Below, one piece after another: positions 29,942 to 40,791 of a stretch of DNA of 64,000 bases. The DNA lies in the NCBI RefSeq assembly GCF_040436345.1, contig NC_133238.1, positions 409,501-473,500 on the forward strand, read 5' to 3'. The notes beneath the pieces were generated by a model. That model was not told where the DNA came from, did not search any database, and saw only the letters and a program-made list of their open reading frames with translations. Position numbers and translations under genes: made by a program. Source of the stretch: Pagrus major (lineage: Eukaryota > Chordata > Actinopteri > Spariformes > Sparidae). The first letter of the stretch is position 1. The number at the start of each line of letters is the position of its first letter.

Positions 29942-30088
29942 ACCTGAATGTTTCATACATCGTCATAAAATAAAAAACAACCGAAGTAGTCCAGTAAAAT
30001 GACGTTTGGTGTGCTATTAATGATTAAATATACAGGAGCTGGCAAAGACGTGTCTACACAGTGGCCATGTTGACACGCCCCCGCCCCA

Positions 30089-30178
30089 ATGAAATCTTGA
30101 TGGGCATAGCGATGACCATTGGAGTCAGTGCACCTCTGACCCCGCATCAAGTCACCCTATTATGGATGGATGATTACA
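30089..30178 (+). pseudogene. Endogenous retrovirus integrase remnant, 3' piece
   Basis: Directly beyond L1-B the integrase reading continues (EILMGIAMTIGVS, LTPHQVTLLWMDDYM), matching the stretch after the catalytic glutamate in class-I-like integrases. It is cut at 30181 by the Gypsy-1 5' LTR. Confidence 0.7.
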
Positions 30179-30180
30179 TG

Positions 30181-30619
30181 TGTAGCTGGGTCAATGTTTA
30201 CTTTGTTTTATTCATCTGATCATTCATTATTCATCATTATTATTGTCATTATTTATTTATTTTCCTAATTAATTATGGTGAACATTCTCAAAACCTGGTC
30301 AATGCTAATATTATCTAAAAAAAAAAAAAAAGTTCAAATTTCCTGCATTGTTTTATATCAGTTCTATTTCTAAGTTCCGGGTTCACCTGTAGCAAGGGGG
30401 AGCCTTATTGGGGTAACACACATAGGGGTACGTGGGTGACGTCGGACCAAACTCCCGGCAAAAATATGGCTGCTCTTGTTGTGGAGGCAGCCTGTTCCTA
30501 CCCGCAACTGTGTGTTTCCTGACTCTGCCCTGTGCTGCCTTTGCAGAATAAATGAACAAACTCCGATCCCTGGTGTTGTCATCCTTCAGCCTATAAGCAA
30601 CCATTTCACAACTGCTACA
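30181..30619 (+). repeat. 5' LTR of Gypsy-1
   Basis: It begins TGTAGCTGGG and ends GCTACA. An AATAAA at 30548-30553 is the likely polyadenylation signal. Compared with the 3' LTR it has an extra CATCATTATTATT-type segment and a 21-base segment around 30470. Confidence 0.85.
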
Positions 30620-30625
30620 TAAGAC

Positions 30626-30643
30626 TGGTGCCGTGACCCGGAT
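30626..30643 (+). promoter_or_regulatory. Primer-binding site (tRNA-His-like)
   Basis: TGGTGCCGTGACCCGGAT lies six bases after the 5' LTR. It matches the reverse complement of the 3' end of eukaryotic tRNA-His (TGG + TGCCGTGACTCGGAT) with one mismatch. Confidence 0.7.
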
Positions 30644-30855
30644 CCATTGGTCAGCCGCCACCGATTGCTGTACCTGTGGATCCTGTTAGTTGCTGAAGTG
30701 TTTGCTAAGACTGTTTAACACAGGCATTCAGAAAAAAAATCAATAACTAACCAAGGAGTCATATTGATACAAGTTGCATTTTCTGTGATATCTGTAAAAC
30801 TTATTTCTGAGGGGTTTTTTCCCATTATTGTATATGTGCATTAAATTTGTGTGAT

Positions 30856-32210
30856 ATGGCAGGCAGAGGTCAGAATACCTTTAATGTATCTACGCCAGCT
30901 TTTGATAGGAACAGGGGTTTATTCAACACAGATAGGGTAGTTCGTAGTAAGTCTACAGTGTTAATTAATGAAGAGCCCTTAGATTCAGATGATTTCACTG
31001 ACACCCCTCCACTTGAGCCCTTGTTTTCCACACCTGCTGCTAACACTGAGAACACAGTCCAACAGCTACGTGATCTCATTGGTGAGTTGGGGAGCCAGAT
31101 AGGTGAATCAATAGCCAGTCGTCTACTAGCCAGTCAGTCCCCATTCACCTCACAGCAGTCCCCTGCAGCTAGTTCAGCAAGGGTTGAAGCACAAGAAACG
31201 ACCATTGACCTTTCCAAGGTGAGCCTGGTCGTCAGATCAGATGTGAAGGAACCTCCCATGTATCGTGGCGATGGAGATGAAAAATATTCCATTCAGGAGT
31301 GGATTGATATGATGGAGGTGTATTTGCACAAGAAACAGTTCTCGACCCACGAACATAGAGATGAGATTCTGAGTCATCTTCTTGGCAAAGCTAAAAGTAT
31401 TGTCAAAGTAGGACTGAAGAGCAGTTCGTCATCTGACACAGTTGTTAATCCTGAGACAATCTACAGCATACTGAGAGGTTATTTCAGTGAAACCCCTGGG
31501 TCTTGTTTACCATTGGCTAACTTTTATGCCACACAGCCAGCGGCAAAAGAAACACCAGTAGATTATTGGGTTAGGCTAAATACAGCTGCTGAGGCAGCAG
31601 ACAGACACCTGAAGTGCCAAGGGAGCAAAATGGACAATATGGATGCAGAAATAGCTATGATGTTCATTAGAAACTGTCCTGACCCCAGTCTTGCTTGTGT
31701 TTTCAAGTGAAGGCCCATAAGTAACTGGTCTCTCACAAAGGAGCAGGAGGTCATCGATGAACATCAAAGAGAGTGTCAAGTTAAAAGACCAAATGTAACC
31801 ACGGCCAAAGCACACGTTCTGCAGGTAACTACAGCTACAGCATCCATTAGCTCCCCTGAACCCGACACTGATTTTGCCCAAGTGAACACGGCCAAATGCA
31901 CCCAAACTAACCCAACCAAGTCAAATGAAGCAGCTGCTTCAGAATCAGGTGCTCTGGAACGTGTGTTGAGTATGCTAGAGAGAGTGTTAGAACATACCAA
32001 CCAGTCTGCCCCTGCTGCTGGACCTCAGTTCATCCCATCAGCTCAGTTTGCCTCATGCAGAGTTTGTGGTAACAGCTCCCACTCAACACGAACACACCTC
32101 ATGAGAGAACGGAGATGTTTGAGCTGCTTAGGACTAGGACATAGATGAAAAGATTGCCCCCAGGTCACTGCTACTCAGCAAGGCAACAACTCACCTGATC
32201 AGGGAAACTA
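30856..32210 (+). pseudogene. Gypsy-1 gag
   Basis: From ATG 30856 (MAGRGQNTFNVS) the frame has a disordered N-terminus and then the retrotransposon gag capsid region (YRGDGDEKYSIQEWIDMMEV, HLLGKAKSIVKVGL, YWVRLNTAAEAADRHLK). A TGA occurs at 31708. After it the same frame resumes to a C-terminal pair of cysteine motifs, CRVCGNSSHSTRTH and CLSCLGLGHR-x-KDC. The second is a CCHC zinc knuckle with a TGA (32146-32148) at the x position. Without the two stops it would be about 440 residues. Both stops are TGA in otherwise clean frames, but the rest of pol is also damaged, so this looks like decay and not recoding. Confidence 0.8.
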
Positions 32211-32222
32211 AATCACTCACGC

Positions 32223-33311
32223 ATGGGAGGGGACAGTGTGAGTGACATTGATGAGACCCTCAATCCCAGTGAAGATATGCAGTCAGTGTATGCAGAAAGC
32301 CTAAAATCTGCTCCACCTGGTGCCATTGTATTGTTCCAGAACATAACCCAGCTCAATAAATCTGACAGCCTATTCTATGCCAGTGCACAGGTGGATGATA
32401 AACTGTCATTACAAGCTCTGCTAGACACGGGCTCCATGGCTTGCACCATTAGTGAAGAGGCTGAACAGATGCTTAAGAATGTTGGTTCAGTATCAGAGAC
32501 CAACTCTGCCCATCCTGATGTTGTGCTTGTTGGCTGTGGTGGAACCCAAGTCAGGCCCAAATCCATTCACAACCTGAAGATGGAAGTGTATGGTTGTACA
32601 TTTATTGTACCTGTTTTAGTGGTTTCGGGGCAGAAAGATCAGTTGATTTTGGGCACAAATGTCATTAAATATCTCTTGAAGCAGTTTAAACAGTCTCCCC
32701 ATTTCTGGCAGGTTCTGAGCAAACCTCAGTCTACAAACGCACCTGAGATAATGCAGTTTCTTAACATGTTGTCTGGCATCAACAGATGGAAAGGTGACAC
32801 TATGCCAGATTTTATCGGGTCTGTCAAGCTGGTGCAAGCAGTAACTCTTCTCCCAAAGCAAGAGCACCTGGTTTGGGGTAAGTTACCTGGAGTCTCACCC
32901 CTCTCTGAAGGCAGCGCTGTTCTGGTACGGCAGAGGTTCTTTTGGGCTGATATGGAGCGTGATGTCAGAGAGTACGTCAAGACTTGCAAGCGTTGTGTTG
33001 TCAGTAAGACCTTGGAACCTGAAGGAAGAGCCAAGCTTGAAAGTATTAAGACCACAAGCCCCTTGGAACTAGTCTGTCTGGATTTCTGGTCTGCAGAGGA
33101 TGCTAAAGGAAGGAGTGTGGATGTATTAGTGGCAACAGTCCACTTCACTAAAATGGCCCACGCCTTCAAGTGCAAGAGCACCTGGTTTGGGGTAAGTTAC
33201 CTGGAGTCTCACCCTTCTCTGAAGGCAGCGCTGTTCTGGTTGAGCCATCGAAGAACAAATCCACAAGAAAAACATAATCGTCTGTCAATCTGTTGCTTCT
33301 ATAAATGGTGA
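32223..33311 (+). pseudogene. Gypsy-1 protease with inserted integrase segment
   Basis: The frame contains the aspartic protease active site SLQALLDTGSMACTIS and the later LILGTNVI strand. After GKLPGVSPLSEGSAVLV it runs, still open, into VRQRFFWADMERDVREYVKT and CKRCVVSK, which is integrase sequence. It then re-enters a second copy of the protease-end segment in a different frame and stops. See the duplicated segment at 32858-33239. The protease itself is otherwise intact. Confidence 0.85.
32858..33239 (+). repeat. Templated internal duplication (integrase piece flanked by 68-bp repeats)
   Basis: A 68-base segment is present twice (32858-32925 and 33172-33239, one mismatch). Between and partly overlapping them lie 248 bases (32926-33173) that match 35637-35884 of the integrase gene with a single mismatch. 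The left junction has the microhomology CTGG, the right one GCA or GC. Confidence 0.95.
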
Positions 33312-33333
33312 GAGATGGATCCCAGTCAGAATC

Positions 33334-34474
33334 TTGAACACGTCTGACAAGGCTGTCACATTAAAGTGCCACACCAAGGTAGCAGATGTGTCCTCCTGCA
33401 TTGCTATTGAGGATCTGGATGTGGCCTCTGAGCAAACATCAACTGCAGAGGTCAGAATGCAGAACCAGACAGTATGTGGTGAATCAGCCCACAGCTCAGA
33501 TCCTCCACCATGTCCCAACTTTCGTGACAGTTTGTGTAATCTGGGATTGGATGATCTGGATATTGATTCATGTGAGGGGACAGACCACTGGAAGTCACAA
33601 CTGTTGCAACTGATACAAAAGTATGAGGACATTTTCTCAAGGAGCAAGCTTGATTGTGGGATGGCTAACGATTTGGTCCATCGCATCCATTTGTCCGACC
33701 AGCGACTGTTCAGACTCCCGTACCGGCGTGTTCCACCAGGGGAATATCACAAGCTCCGACAGGTTCTCACGGAGATGGAGGAACGTGAGATCATTCGCAA
33801 GTCCAACAGCGTGTGGGCTTCCCCATTAGTGCTTGTATGGAAGAGGAACGGGGATCTCAGGATCTGCGTGGATTATCGCTGGTTGAATGCACGCACAATC
33901 AAGGATGCACATCCCTTGCCCCATCAATCTGTCTGTCTGGCAGCTCTGGGAGGTAATGCCATTTTCAGTGCAATGGATCTCACATCTGGCTTTTATAACA
34001 TTGCCATGGCAGAAGAGGACAAAAAACTCACAACCTTCACAACACCTATGGGGCTTTATGAGTTTAATAGACTCCCACAGGGGTTATGCAACAGCCCTGC
34101 AAGCTTTATGAGACTAATGATGGGCATATTTGGAGATGAGAACTTTCTAACTCTACTCTGTTACCTGGATGATGTGCTTGTGTATGCTCCCAACGAAGCT
34201 GAAGCTCTCAGGGGGCTTGAAACAGTTTTCAGCAGACTTCGTGTTCATGGACTAAAGCTGGCCCCTAAACCTACTGAGGAGGAGCGTGAAATTCTTGGGT
34301 CATATTGTGGATGAAAACAGTGTGTCGACCGACCCAGATAAGGTCAAGGCAATCGCCTCCATGTCTGAGTCTGATCTTATGATGGAAGATGGCGCTACAC
34401 CGTCCCAAAGAAAGATCAAGTCATTCTTGGGTATGATCATCATCAGCAGTTCATTCCTGATTGTTCCCGCATAG
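33334..34474 (+). pseudogene. Gypsy-1 reverse transcriptase
   Basis: The frame from about 33334 carries the RT blocks in order: HRIHLSDQRLFRLPYRRVPP, MEEREIIRKSNSVWASPLVL, NGDLRICVDYRWLNARTI, FSAMDLTSGFYNIAMAEEDK, TTFTTPMGLYEFNRLPQGL and the catalytic LLCYLDDVLVYA. The YLDD box and the upstream aspartate (AMDL) are intact. A frameshift near 34285 moves the thumb (EILGHIVDE-like, VSTDPDKVKAIASM, KIKSFLGMI) to another frame, and a second near 34470 leads into the RNase H frame. Confidence 0.9.
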
Positions 34475-34489
34475 CCAAACCTGTTTGCA

Positions 34490-36316
34490 GTGACTGCAGC
34501 ACCAAAAGGAAAGAGAGGGAATGCAAGAGGCGCTGCTGCGTTCAGGAAACTGCACCCCAGTGACTGGAGAGAGGAGCACCACAACTCATTTGAACGTCTG
34601 AAAGCTGCACTTCTGGAGTCTGTCGTACTGGCACACCCTGATTTCAACCAACCATTCATTCTTTGTACTGATGCCTCCCAGGATGGCTTAGGCGCTGTGT
34701 TATCTCAGCTCCAGGATGGCGACAGCAAGACACGTCCTATTGCCTTTGCCAGCAAAGCACTGACCCACGCTCAGTGCAACTATCCTGCGCACCGCCTAGA
34801 GTTCTTGGCATTGAAGTGGTCCGTCTGCGACAAATTTAGCTATTGGCTGAAAGGGCACACCTTTACTGTTTGGACAGACAATAATCCACTGATTATCCTC
34901 ACAAAACCCAAACTCGATGCGTGTGAGCAAAGGTGGGTAGCCAAGTTACCGCCATATAATTTCAGCATCAAATACATACCTGGTAGCAAGAACATCGTCG
35001 CTGATGCTCTGAGTAGGCAGCCATTCGTTCAAACCCGTGTCAGCCAAAGGCTCATAAAGGAGCCATATGCCGAGCTTTTGGAGGAGTCTCAACAAGTTCG
35101 AGAGGGTGTTGTTCAAGAAGTGTTCAGGGCTGACGCCAACCACCAGAGCGTCGAACACCCACTTTCACTAGAGAGTTTCGAATGCTGCTCTATGACTGAT
35201 GTTGAGGTGTCTGCAGTGTTGGCAGGACATGTTGAGTGGGATCAGGGGTCCAAACAAAGGGTGGTCGCTTGTCTTGCGCAGGATCTGGAGCAACTCATCC
35301 CACCAGGCGAAAGCACCCTGCCTGTCTTCTCACTCCAGGAGCTCCAGGATCAACAGAGAAATGATGCCACACTGTCGCAGGTCATTCCGTTTGTCACCCG
35401 TGCAAGGCGGTCTTCAAGGAGAGAGCGAGCCGGATTGTCAATAAGGGTGCTTAAAACTTTGAAACAGTGGCATAGGTTGAAAATGCTTGATGGTATCTTA
35501 TACCGAGTGTGTAAGGATACAGTAACTAGGAGGAAGTGCCATCAGTACATGGTACCCACCTCTTTGGTCAGCGGTGTTCTGCGAGGCGTTCACGATGATG
35601 CTGGCCATCAAGGTCAGAGCAGGACTTTGTATCTGGTACGGCAGAGGTTCTTTTGGGCTGATATGGAGCGTGATGTCAGAGAGTACGTCAAGACTTGCAA
35701 GCGTTGTGTTGTCAGTAAGACCTTGGAACCTGAAGGAAGAGCCAAGCTTGAAAGTATTAAGACCACAAGCCCCTTGGAACTAGTCTGTCTGGATTTCTGG
35801 TCTGCAGAGGATGCTAAAGGAAGGAGTGTGGATGTATTCGTGGCAACAGTCCACTTCACTAAAATGGCCCACGCCTTCAAGTGCTCTGACCAGTCAGCAA
35901 AGCATGTTGCACGTCAGTTGTGGGATAAGTACTTTTGTGTCTATGGATTCCCTCAAAGGATCCATTCAGACCAGGGTGCAAATTTTGAAAGCCAGTTGAT
36001 TCAGGAGCTGTTGCAGGTTGCCGGTGTAAAAAAGTCAAGGACAACCCCTTACCATCCCATGGGGAACGGCCACACTGAGAGATTCAACCGAACCTTGGGG
36101 AATATGATCCGGACTTTACCCCCCAGAGATAAACAAAGATGGCCGCAGATGCTACAAATGCTGACCTTTGCATATAACTGTACAGCTCATGAGTCGACTG
36201 GCTATGCTCCCTTTTACCTGATGTATGGACGCATTCCCAGACTGTCAGTAGATGTGATCTTCTGCAATGTGGAGAGAGATAATGACATCACTATGACAGT
36301 TATGTCAAAAGGATGA
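34490..36316 (+). pseudogene. Gypsy-1 RNase H and integrase
   Basis: One open frame of 608 codons holds the RNase H motifs (ILCTDASQDGLGAVLSQ, RLEFLALKWSV, FTVWTDNNPL, IVADALSRQ). It also holds a complete integrase: HDDAGHQGQSRTLYLV to CKRCVVSK (HHCC zinc module), LELVCLDFWSAED with the first catalytic D, RIHSDQGANFES with the second, and TTPYHPMGNGHTERFNRTLG with the E. All catalytic residues are present. The frame ends by frameshift at about 36300. The following frame (RMRDDLKEALALAQ, GVKGTDIEEGDQVLL) continues the C-terminal domain until a TAG at about 36487. Confidence 0.9.
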
Positions 36317-36499
36317 GAGATGACCTCAAGGAAGCCCTCGCACTGGCCCAGGTCAATGCCAATCCCAGCCAACAACGACAGGCAGACCTGTATAACAAAG
36401 GGGTTAAGGGCACAGATATTGAAGAAGGGGATCAGGTTCTCTTGGCAGATAAGGGTGGACGCGGACGCAGGAAGTTGGCTGACAGGTAGGAGTCTACAC

Positions 36500-37179
36500 T
36501 CTACACAGTTGTTTCCAAAGACTTAAGGTGCCATACTTACCACATTAAAAATCTCACCACCAGTCAAGAGAGGGTTGTCCACAGAAATATGCTGTTGCAA
36601 GCTAACTTCTTACCAGTGGAAGTGGAGCATGAAGTTGAGTCAACCTTTGACAGTGGCTCAGAAACAAGTAAAGAACACAGGAGACTCCTGTTGACTGAGT
36701 CCGAGGTTGACCGGTCAGATCGCACTGCCAGTTGGGTAGCTGAGTCTGCTGCTCCTGAAGGCCCCCCAGAAACTGAGCCTGTGCCCTTTGATTCCCCTCA
36801 ACGGCCCCTTGGTAATCCTGTATCACCCTCTCGGGTGTCACAGATAAGCGACGGTGTCAGCACTGAGACTGACGGGGAGAGCGTCAGTGCTGCGTCAGAT
36901 CTTCCCATTGAAACAGACATGGACAGCAGCAGTAAAGCAAGCAGCAATGTGGCAGAGACTAGGCGAAATAGTGTACAATCAGGATCAGGCGATGGTCAAC
37001 CAAAGAGTCAAACAGCCAAGGGAGTAACTACTAAACTAGCCTTAAAACCTGATGGACTGCCACCAAGTGACTCAGTGGGCCATATTAGGACAAGAGTAGG
37101 CAGGATTATAAGGCCAGTTAACCGACTGATACAGAACATGACACAGAAAAACACACAGCCAAATGGCATAGTTTCATAG
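36500..37179 (+). CDS. Gypsy-1 pol C-terminal Ser/Thr/Glu-rich tail
   Basis: This frame continues the integrase C-terminal domain (YHIKNLTTSQERVVHRNMLL), then a low-complexity acidic, Ser/Pro-rich tail (SETSKEHRRLLLTE, SVSAASDLPIETDMDSSSKA) and a basic end (HIRTRVGRIIRPVNRLIQ) to the stop at 37177-37179. Such disordered tails follow the integrase in several fish Gypsy families. No separate domain is seen. Confidence 0.6.
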
Positions 37180-37464
37180 TTTGTTATGTCTCAGGGACAA
37201 TTCTAAGTTCAACATTAATGTGCTTTTTTTGTGTAAACATACAGTTTGGGTTATAGTTATCTAGTCAGCTACAGGGGATTGTGTATAAGGCACTTTCCTA
37301 AGCAAGAGTACATTAAAGAAGTCTGGCCAGCTTCTTCATGTTACTTTCCCTGCTAGTTGGGAGACATTCATGTTGCGTGTAGTAATGTATATTTGAGAGT
37401 GATAACTGACTATGTTGAGATTACCCTTAAGCCAGCTATTATCCTGTACTGGAGCTGTTTTTTA

Positions 37465-37482
37465 GGAGTTCAGGGGGGAGTA
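37465..37482 (+). promoter_or_regulatory. Polypurine tract of Gypsy-1
   Basis: AGGAGTTCAGGGGGGAGTA directly precedes the 3' LTR start (TGTAGCTGGG). Confidence 0.7.
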
Positions 37483-37813
37483 TGTAGCTGGGTCAATGAT
37501 TACTTTGTTTTATTCATCTGATCATTCATTATTGTCATTATTTATTTATTTTCCTAATTAATTATGGTGAACATTCTCAAAACCTGGTCAATGCTAATAT
37601 TATCTAAAAAAAAAAAAAGTTAGAATTTCCTGCATTGTTTTATATCAGTTCTATTTCTAAGTTCCGGGTTCACCTGTAGCAAGGGGGAGCCTTATTGGGG
37701 TATCACACAAAGGGGTACATGGGTGACGTCGGACCAAACTCCCGGCAAAAATATGACTGTTCCTACCTGCAACTGTGTGTTTCCTGACTCTGCCCTGTGC
37801 TTCCTTTGCAGAA
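37483..37813 (+). repeat. 3' LTR of Gypsy-1, truncated
   Basis: It aligns with the 5' LTR from its first base to TTTGCAGAA, where the 5' LTR continues into TAAATGAACAAACTCC. Here it switches to the TGTAGGAGATACAC block. The last ~80 bases, including the AATAAA and terminal CA, are lost. Confidence 0.9.
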
Positions 37814-40056
37814 TGTAGGAGATACACTAATAATAAATGTAATTTATTAATCACTGGTGATTAATAAAGCACTCGTAAATGGGGCACCACCTCCGTTGTT
37901 CGTCTATTTGAATAATCCGGAGGTAATTAATCAAATTCGACTGGACAAGTTTAACTTGTATCAATTCTAATCAATTTCAGATCAATTTATTCAATCTCAT
38001 AAATGAAGTAGTGACTTCTACACAGATCCATCGGTTCTCCACATTAAAAACAAACCTGCACAGACAATGACATACGGTTAAATATGTTTATTGACTAAAT
38101 AATTCAGATTAAATAAATGAAATGGCAATTTAAATGAATAACAACAGGTAACAGGAAATATGGAATAACTAAGTAATGGGTTATTAGTGGAATATGGGCT
38201 GATGGTGAGATCACGAGTTAGGTTGAAGCATTTAAATATTACGGGAGTAATTTTAATACTACCAAAATCCTAACCGACTTTCTCTTAAACTAAAAGATAT
38301 GAATCAGAGCCATAGACACCATCTCATGTATCATGTGTGAATCCAGCTGTGATGAGCGATGGAAAGCCTACTTTCTTAGCAGAGTGGTTGAGTCCGCGGC
38401 GGCGGGTTCCCTCAGGTGATTTACGACTCTAGCTGGCAGTCCCGGTTCAATGGTGGGGGTCAGCTCGTCCGGTATCAGCTGGTTGGACACCTCGGTCCGA
38501 TGTCTTAGGAAGAGGGCAGCTGGTCCAGTACCGCTTGTCAACGAGTCTGTCTTTTGTTGGAAACCGCTTGCACGGTTTCAGACACAGCAAGTTGCTGTAG
38601 TGTCGTGATGATGATTTTGATAAAGATGTTCTTCTTCGTTGCTTCGAGTGGTTCTCAGGCTCTGACTTTGTAAACTAAATCTAACTTCTTGAATAAAATA
38701 ACTGAGGATGATACGTTGATCAGGCGGATCTTCCGTTGTTAGTTAATGCAAGATAATCTAAATTAAGTTCACTTCCTCTAAATCAGGTTACAATACTTAA
38801 CTGTATAAAACAAATTAAAACAGAACTTCGTTCTGGTACAAACTTAATAAAAGATACTGCGAAAAATATAAAAGTGAGAAAAATCAATGCGCGAGCACTT
38901 CTGCTGAGATCGCTGCCTTGAAGCGTGTTTCAAAGTAAAAGTAAGGAGCGGAAAAATTAAAGACGAGAGTTTCAAAAGTAAATTACAAGAGTAAGAGTGA
39001 AACAAAAAAAACCTAGACTAACTCGAGACAAGTGATGTCTCTTAGTTTTGTTGTCTCCAAATGGCGGGCGTGCCTGGGGGCAGGACTGCCGACTTTTTGT
39101 CTCCGAGTAGATAGTGTGAAAATTAACAGGAACTCACTAAAACTAAACTTATAGTTTTAAACGTTTCAACACCGTGCTTCACCTTTCACAGAATCTCACC
39201 ATGGCTCAATAGATGTACTTTGTCTATCATGAAAAGGTTTATGACATGATTAAAATCACTAACATTCAAAAGGAATTAAAACTTGATTAAAACGTAAAAG
39301 AAAACACACTTGAATATACCGTAGGTAGAACTGGTAGAATTGATCACTTATACATATTTCTCCTAGTTCTAGCCTAATACTTGTTAAAACAAAAACATAT
39401 CAGAGACATTTACTGGTGATAACAATAAACATATTAAACAGAATATTTCTTAAATAGCTCGTCATCAGGAGGTGCTGTGGTTCCACCGAACACAGGACAG
39501 ATTAAACATTAAAACTTGATCTCAGTCAATCTTAATCGTAGAGAAACGGGAAAAAGATCAGTTTTATGAAATTCTTTTACTGTTTCCTAATCTGTTAAAA
39601 TTAAGAGGATGAGTTCCTGGTTTAATGGTATTTTAGAACTTGCTTGAAATCGGGATGAGTGCAGAAACCATTATAGGTTGGAATGTGTGATAAGAGAAGC
39701 GTAGTCGTAAACCATTAGGGCAGGAGGGCTGGAAAACAGAGAAGAGGCCCAGAGTACTTTTACTCTGTAGTGGATTCATTTGATGATGAACTCAACCGAC
39801 CTGAGAGAAAGGAGTGTCAATATCTTGAGTGGGGGAAGAGGACAAATGGTTATCCAAAGCTGTAAATAAAGGAGAGGGGTTCTCCTGTGAAGCGTCCATC
39901 TGACGGTTTCATTGAAAGCAAAACAAGTCAGGTGAAGAGGTGAGAGACTTCATGGCGTCTCTTTCCTGAAAACAGTCAGCTTGCAGATGAGAGGAGTAAT
40001 TAATGCAAGAACAGAACCTCAATGGAATGCAGAGGCGATGGACATGTGTTCCTACA
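37814..40056 (-). mobile_element. 2.2-kb LTR-like block (possible solo LTR)
   Basis: It starts TGTAGGA and ends TCCTACA, a 7-base inverted terminal pair in the TG...CA form of retroviral LTRs. It lacks any reading frame. On the minus strand a GAATAAATT polyadenylation-like signal lies near the far end (about 37990), suggesting minus-strand orientation. It is bordered by Gypsy-1 LTR on the left and BEL pol on the right, with no target duplication. No second copy is present in the window, so the class is unknown. It could equally be one arm of a larger element. Confidence 0.4.
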
Positions 40057-40791
40057 CATGCTTCATGTCACAAGGGAAGATGATAATGAAGCTGTTAAGA
40101 GCAGTGAGAAAAGCACCACAGAAAACATGACAACTTGTGAAACAACACACAACTCTAGTGGAAATTGTTGTGCCACCGGGGCACAACAATTCCAGAGAGC
40201 AGAAAACCTGGAAAGGAAACTTGTCAAAAACAAAGACTTTCATAAAGAGTATCAGAGATTCATGTCTGACCTGATCAGTAAAGAGTATGCAGTGGAAGTA
40301 CCAAAAGAAGAGACTGTGTCTGAAAATGATAGTGTGTGGTACATACCTAATCATGGGGTATATCACCCCCAAAAAGGGAAACTTTGCGAAGTTTTTGAAT
40401 TTGCAGCATCATCAGGGCAAGTCATTGAATACAGAACTTTTACAAGGACCAGATTTAACAAATACACTAATAGGAGTGTTAACAAGATTCAGACATGACC
40501 ACATTGGTTTAATGTCAGACATAGAGGCAATGTATCATCAAGTGAAAGTACCACCAGAGGATCAAGACCTCCTGCGATTCCTCTGGTGGCCGAATGGAAA
40601 CCTGAATGAGCCCTTGAAAGAATACAAAATGGTTGTGCACTTGTTTGGGGCGACATCCTCTCCCAGCGGTGCCAACTTTGCATTAAGGAAGACAGCTGAG
40701 GATGCTAAGGACAAAATGGCACCTGCTGCAGTTAAAGCATGCACAATTTTTATGTAGATGACTGCCTTTTGTCAGTGTCAGATGAAACCCA
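40057..40791 (+). pseudogene. BEL/Pao reverse transcriptase, N-terminal half
   Basis: The plus-strand reading carries the BEL/Pao RT entry ([37 protein letters not shown]). After a frameshift near 40390 it continues [58 protein letters not shown] and [18 protein letters not shown]. After another shift it reaches the catalytic box [13 protein letters not shown]. It is interrupted at 40792 by EnSpm-1, and the frame resumes at 48505 (QAVDVVRDLTALC). The gag, protease and 5' LTR of this element are missing; the left side is replaced by the 2.2-kb LTR-like block. Confidence 0.9.

Larger units (their letters stand above)
23987..30088 (-). mobile_element. L1 retrotransposon (L1-B) with poly-A tail, inserted in the retroviral remnant
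   Basis: On the minus strand the order is 5' UTR (30088-29942), ORF1 (29941-28125, split by L2-B), a spacer, ORF2 (27646-24348) and a 3' UTR ending in a tract of about 22 A (plus-strand T, 23987-24010). The short target duplication ATGAA (23982-23986 and 30089-30093) flanks it. The flanking integrase frame picks up on the other side, confirming the insertion point. The endonuclease N-terminal half is missing from ORF2, and there are several frameshifts. Confidence 0.85.
30181..37813 (+). mobile_element. Ty3/Gypsy LTR retrotransposon (Gypsy-1), near complete
   Basis: The element has two LTRs starting TGTAGCTGGGTCAATG (5' LTR 30181-30619; 3' LTR 37483-37813, lacking its last ~80 bases). A primer-binding site, a polypurine tract and the order gag - protease - RT - RNase H - integrase between them fit Ty3/Gypsy. 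The LTRs are alike apart from a handful of substitutions and two indels, so the insertion is moderately young. The coding region carries several stops and frameshifts and an internal duplication in the protease-RT interval. It is inserted into the retroviral integrase remnant. Confidence 0.9.

Noticed and set aside
31708..32148. Stop-codon recoding (TGA readthrough) in Gypsy-1 gag
   Set aside because: Both gag stops are TGA with the frame continuing, but one falls inside the zinc knuckle, and pol has independent frameshifts and a TAG. Ordinary decay explains it better.
32925..33173. A second integrase gene upstream of RT
   Set aside because: It is only 248 bases, matches the downstream integrase at all but one position, and is flanked by a duplicated protease segment. 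It is a copying scar and not a gene.
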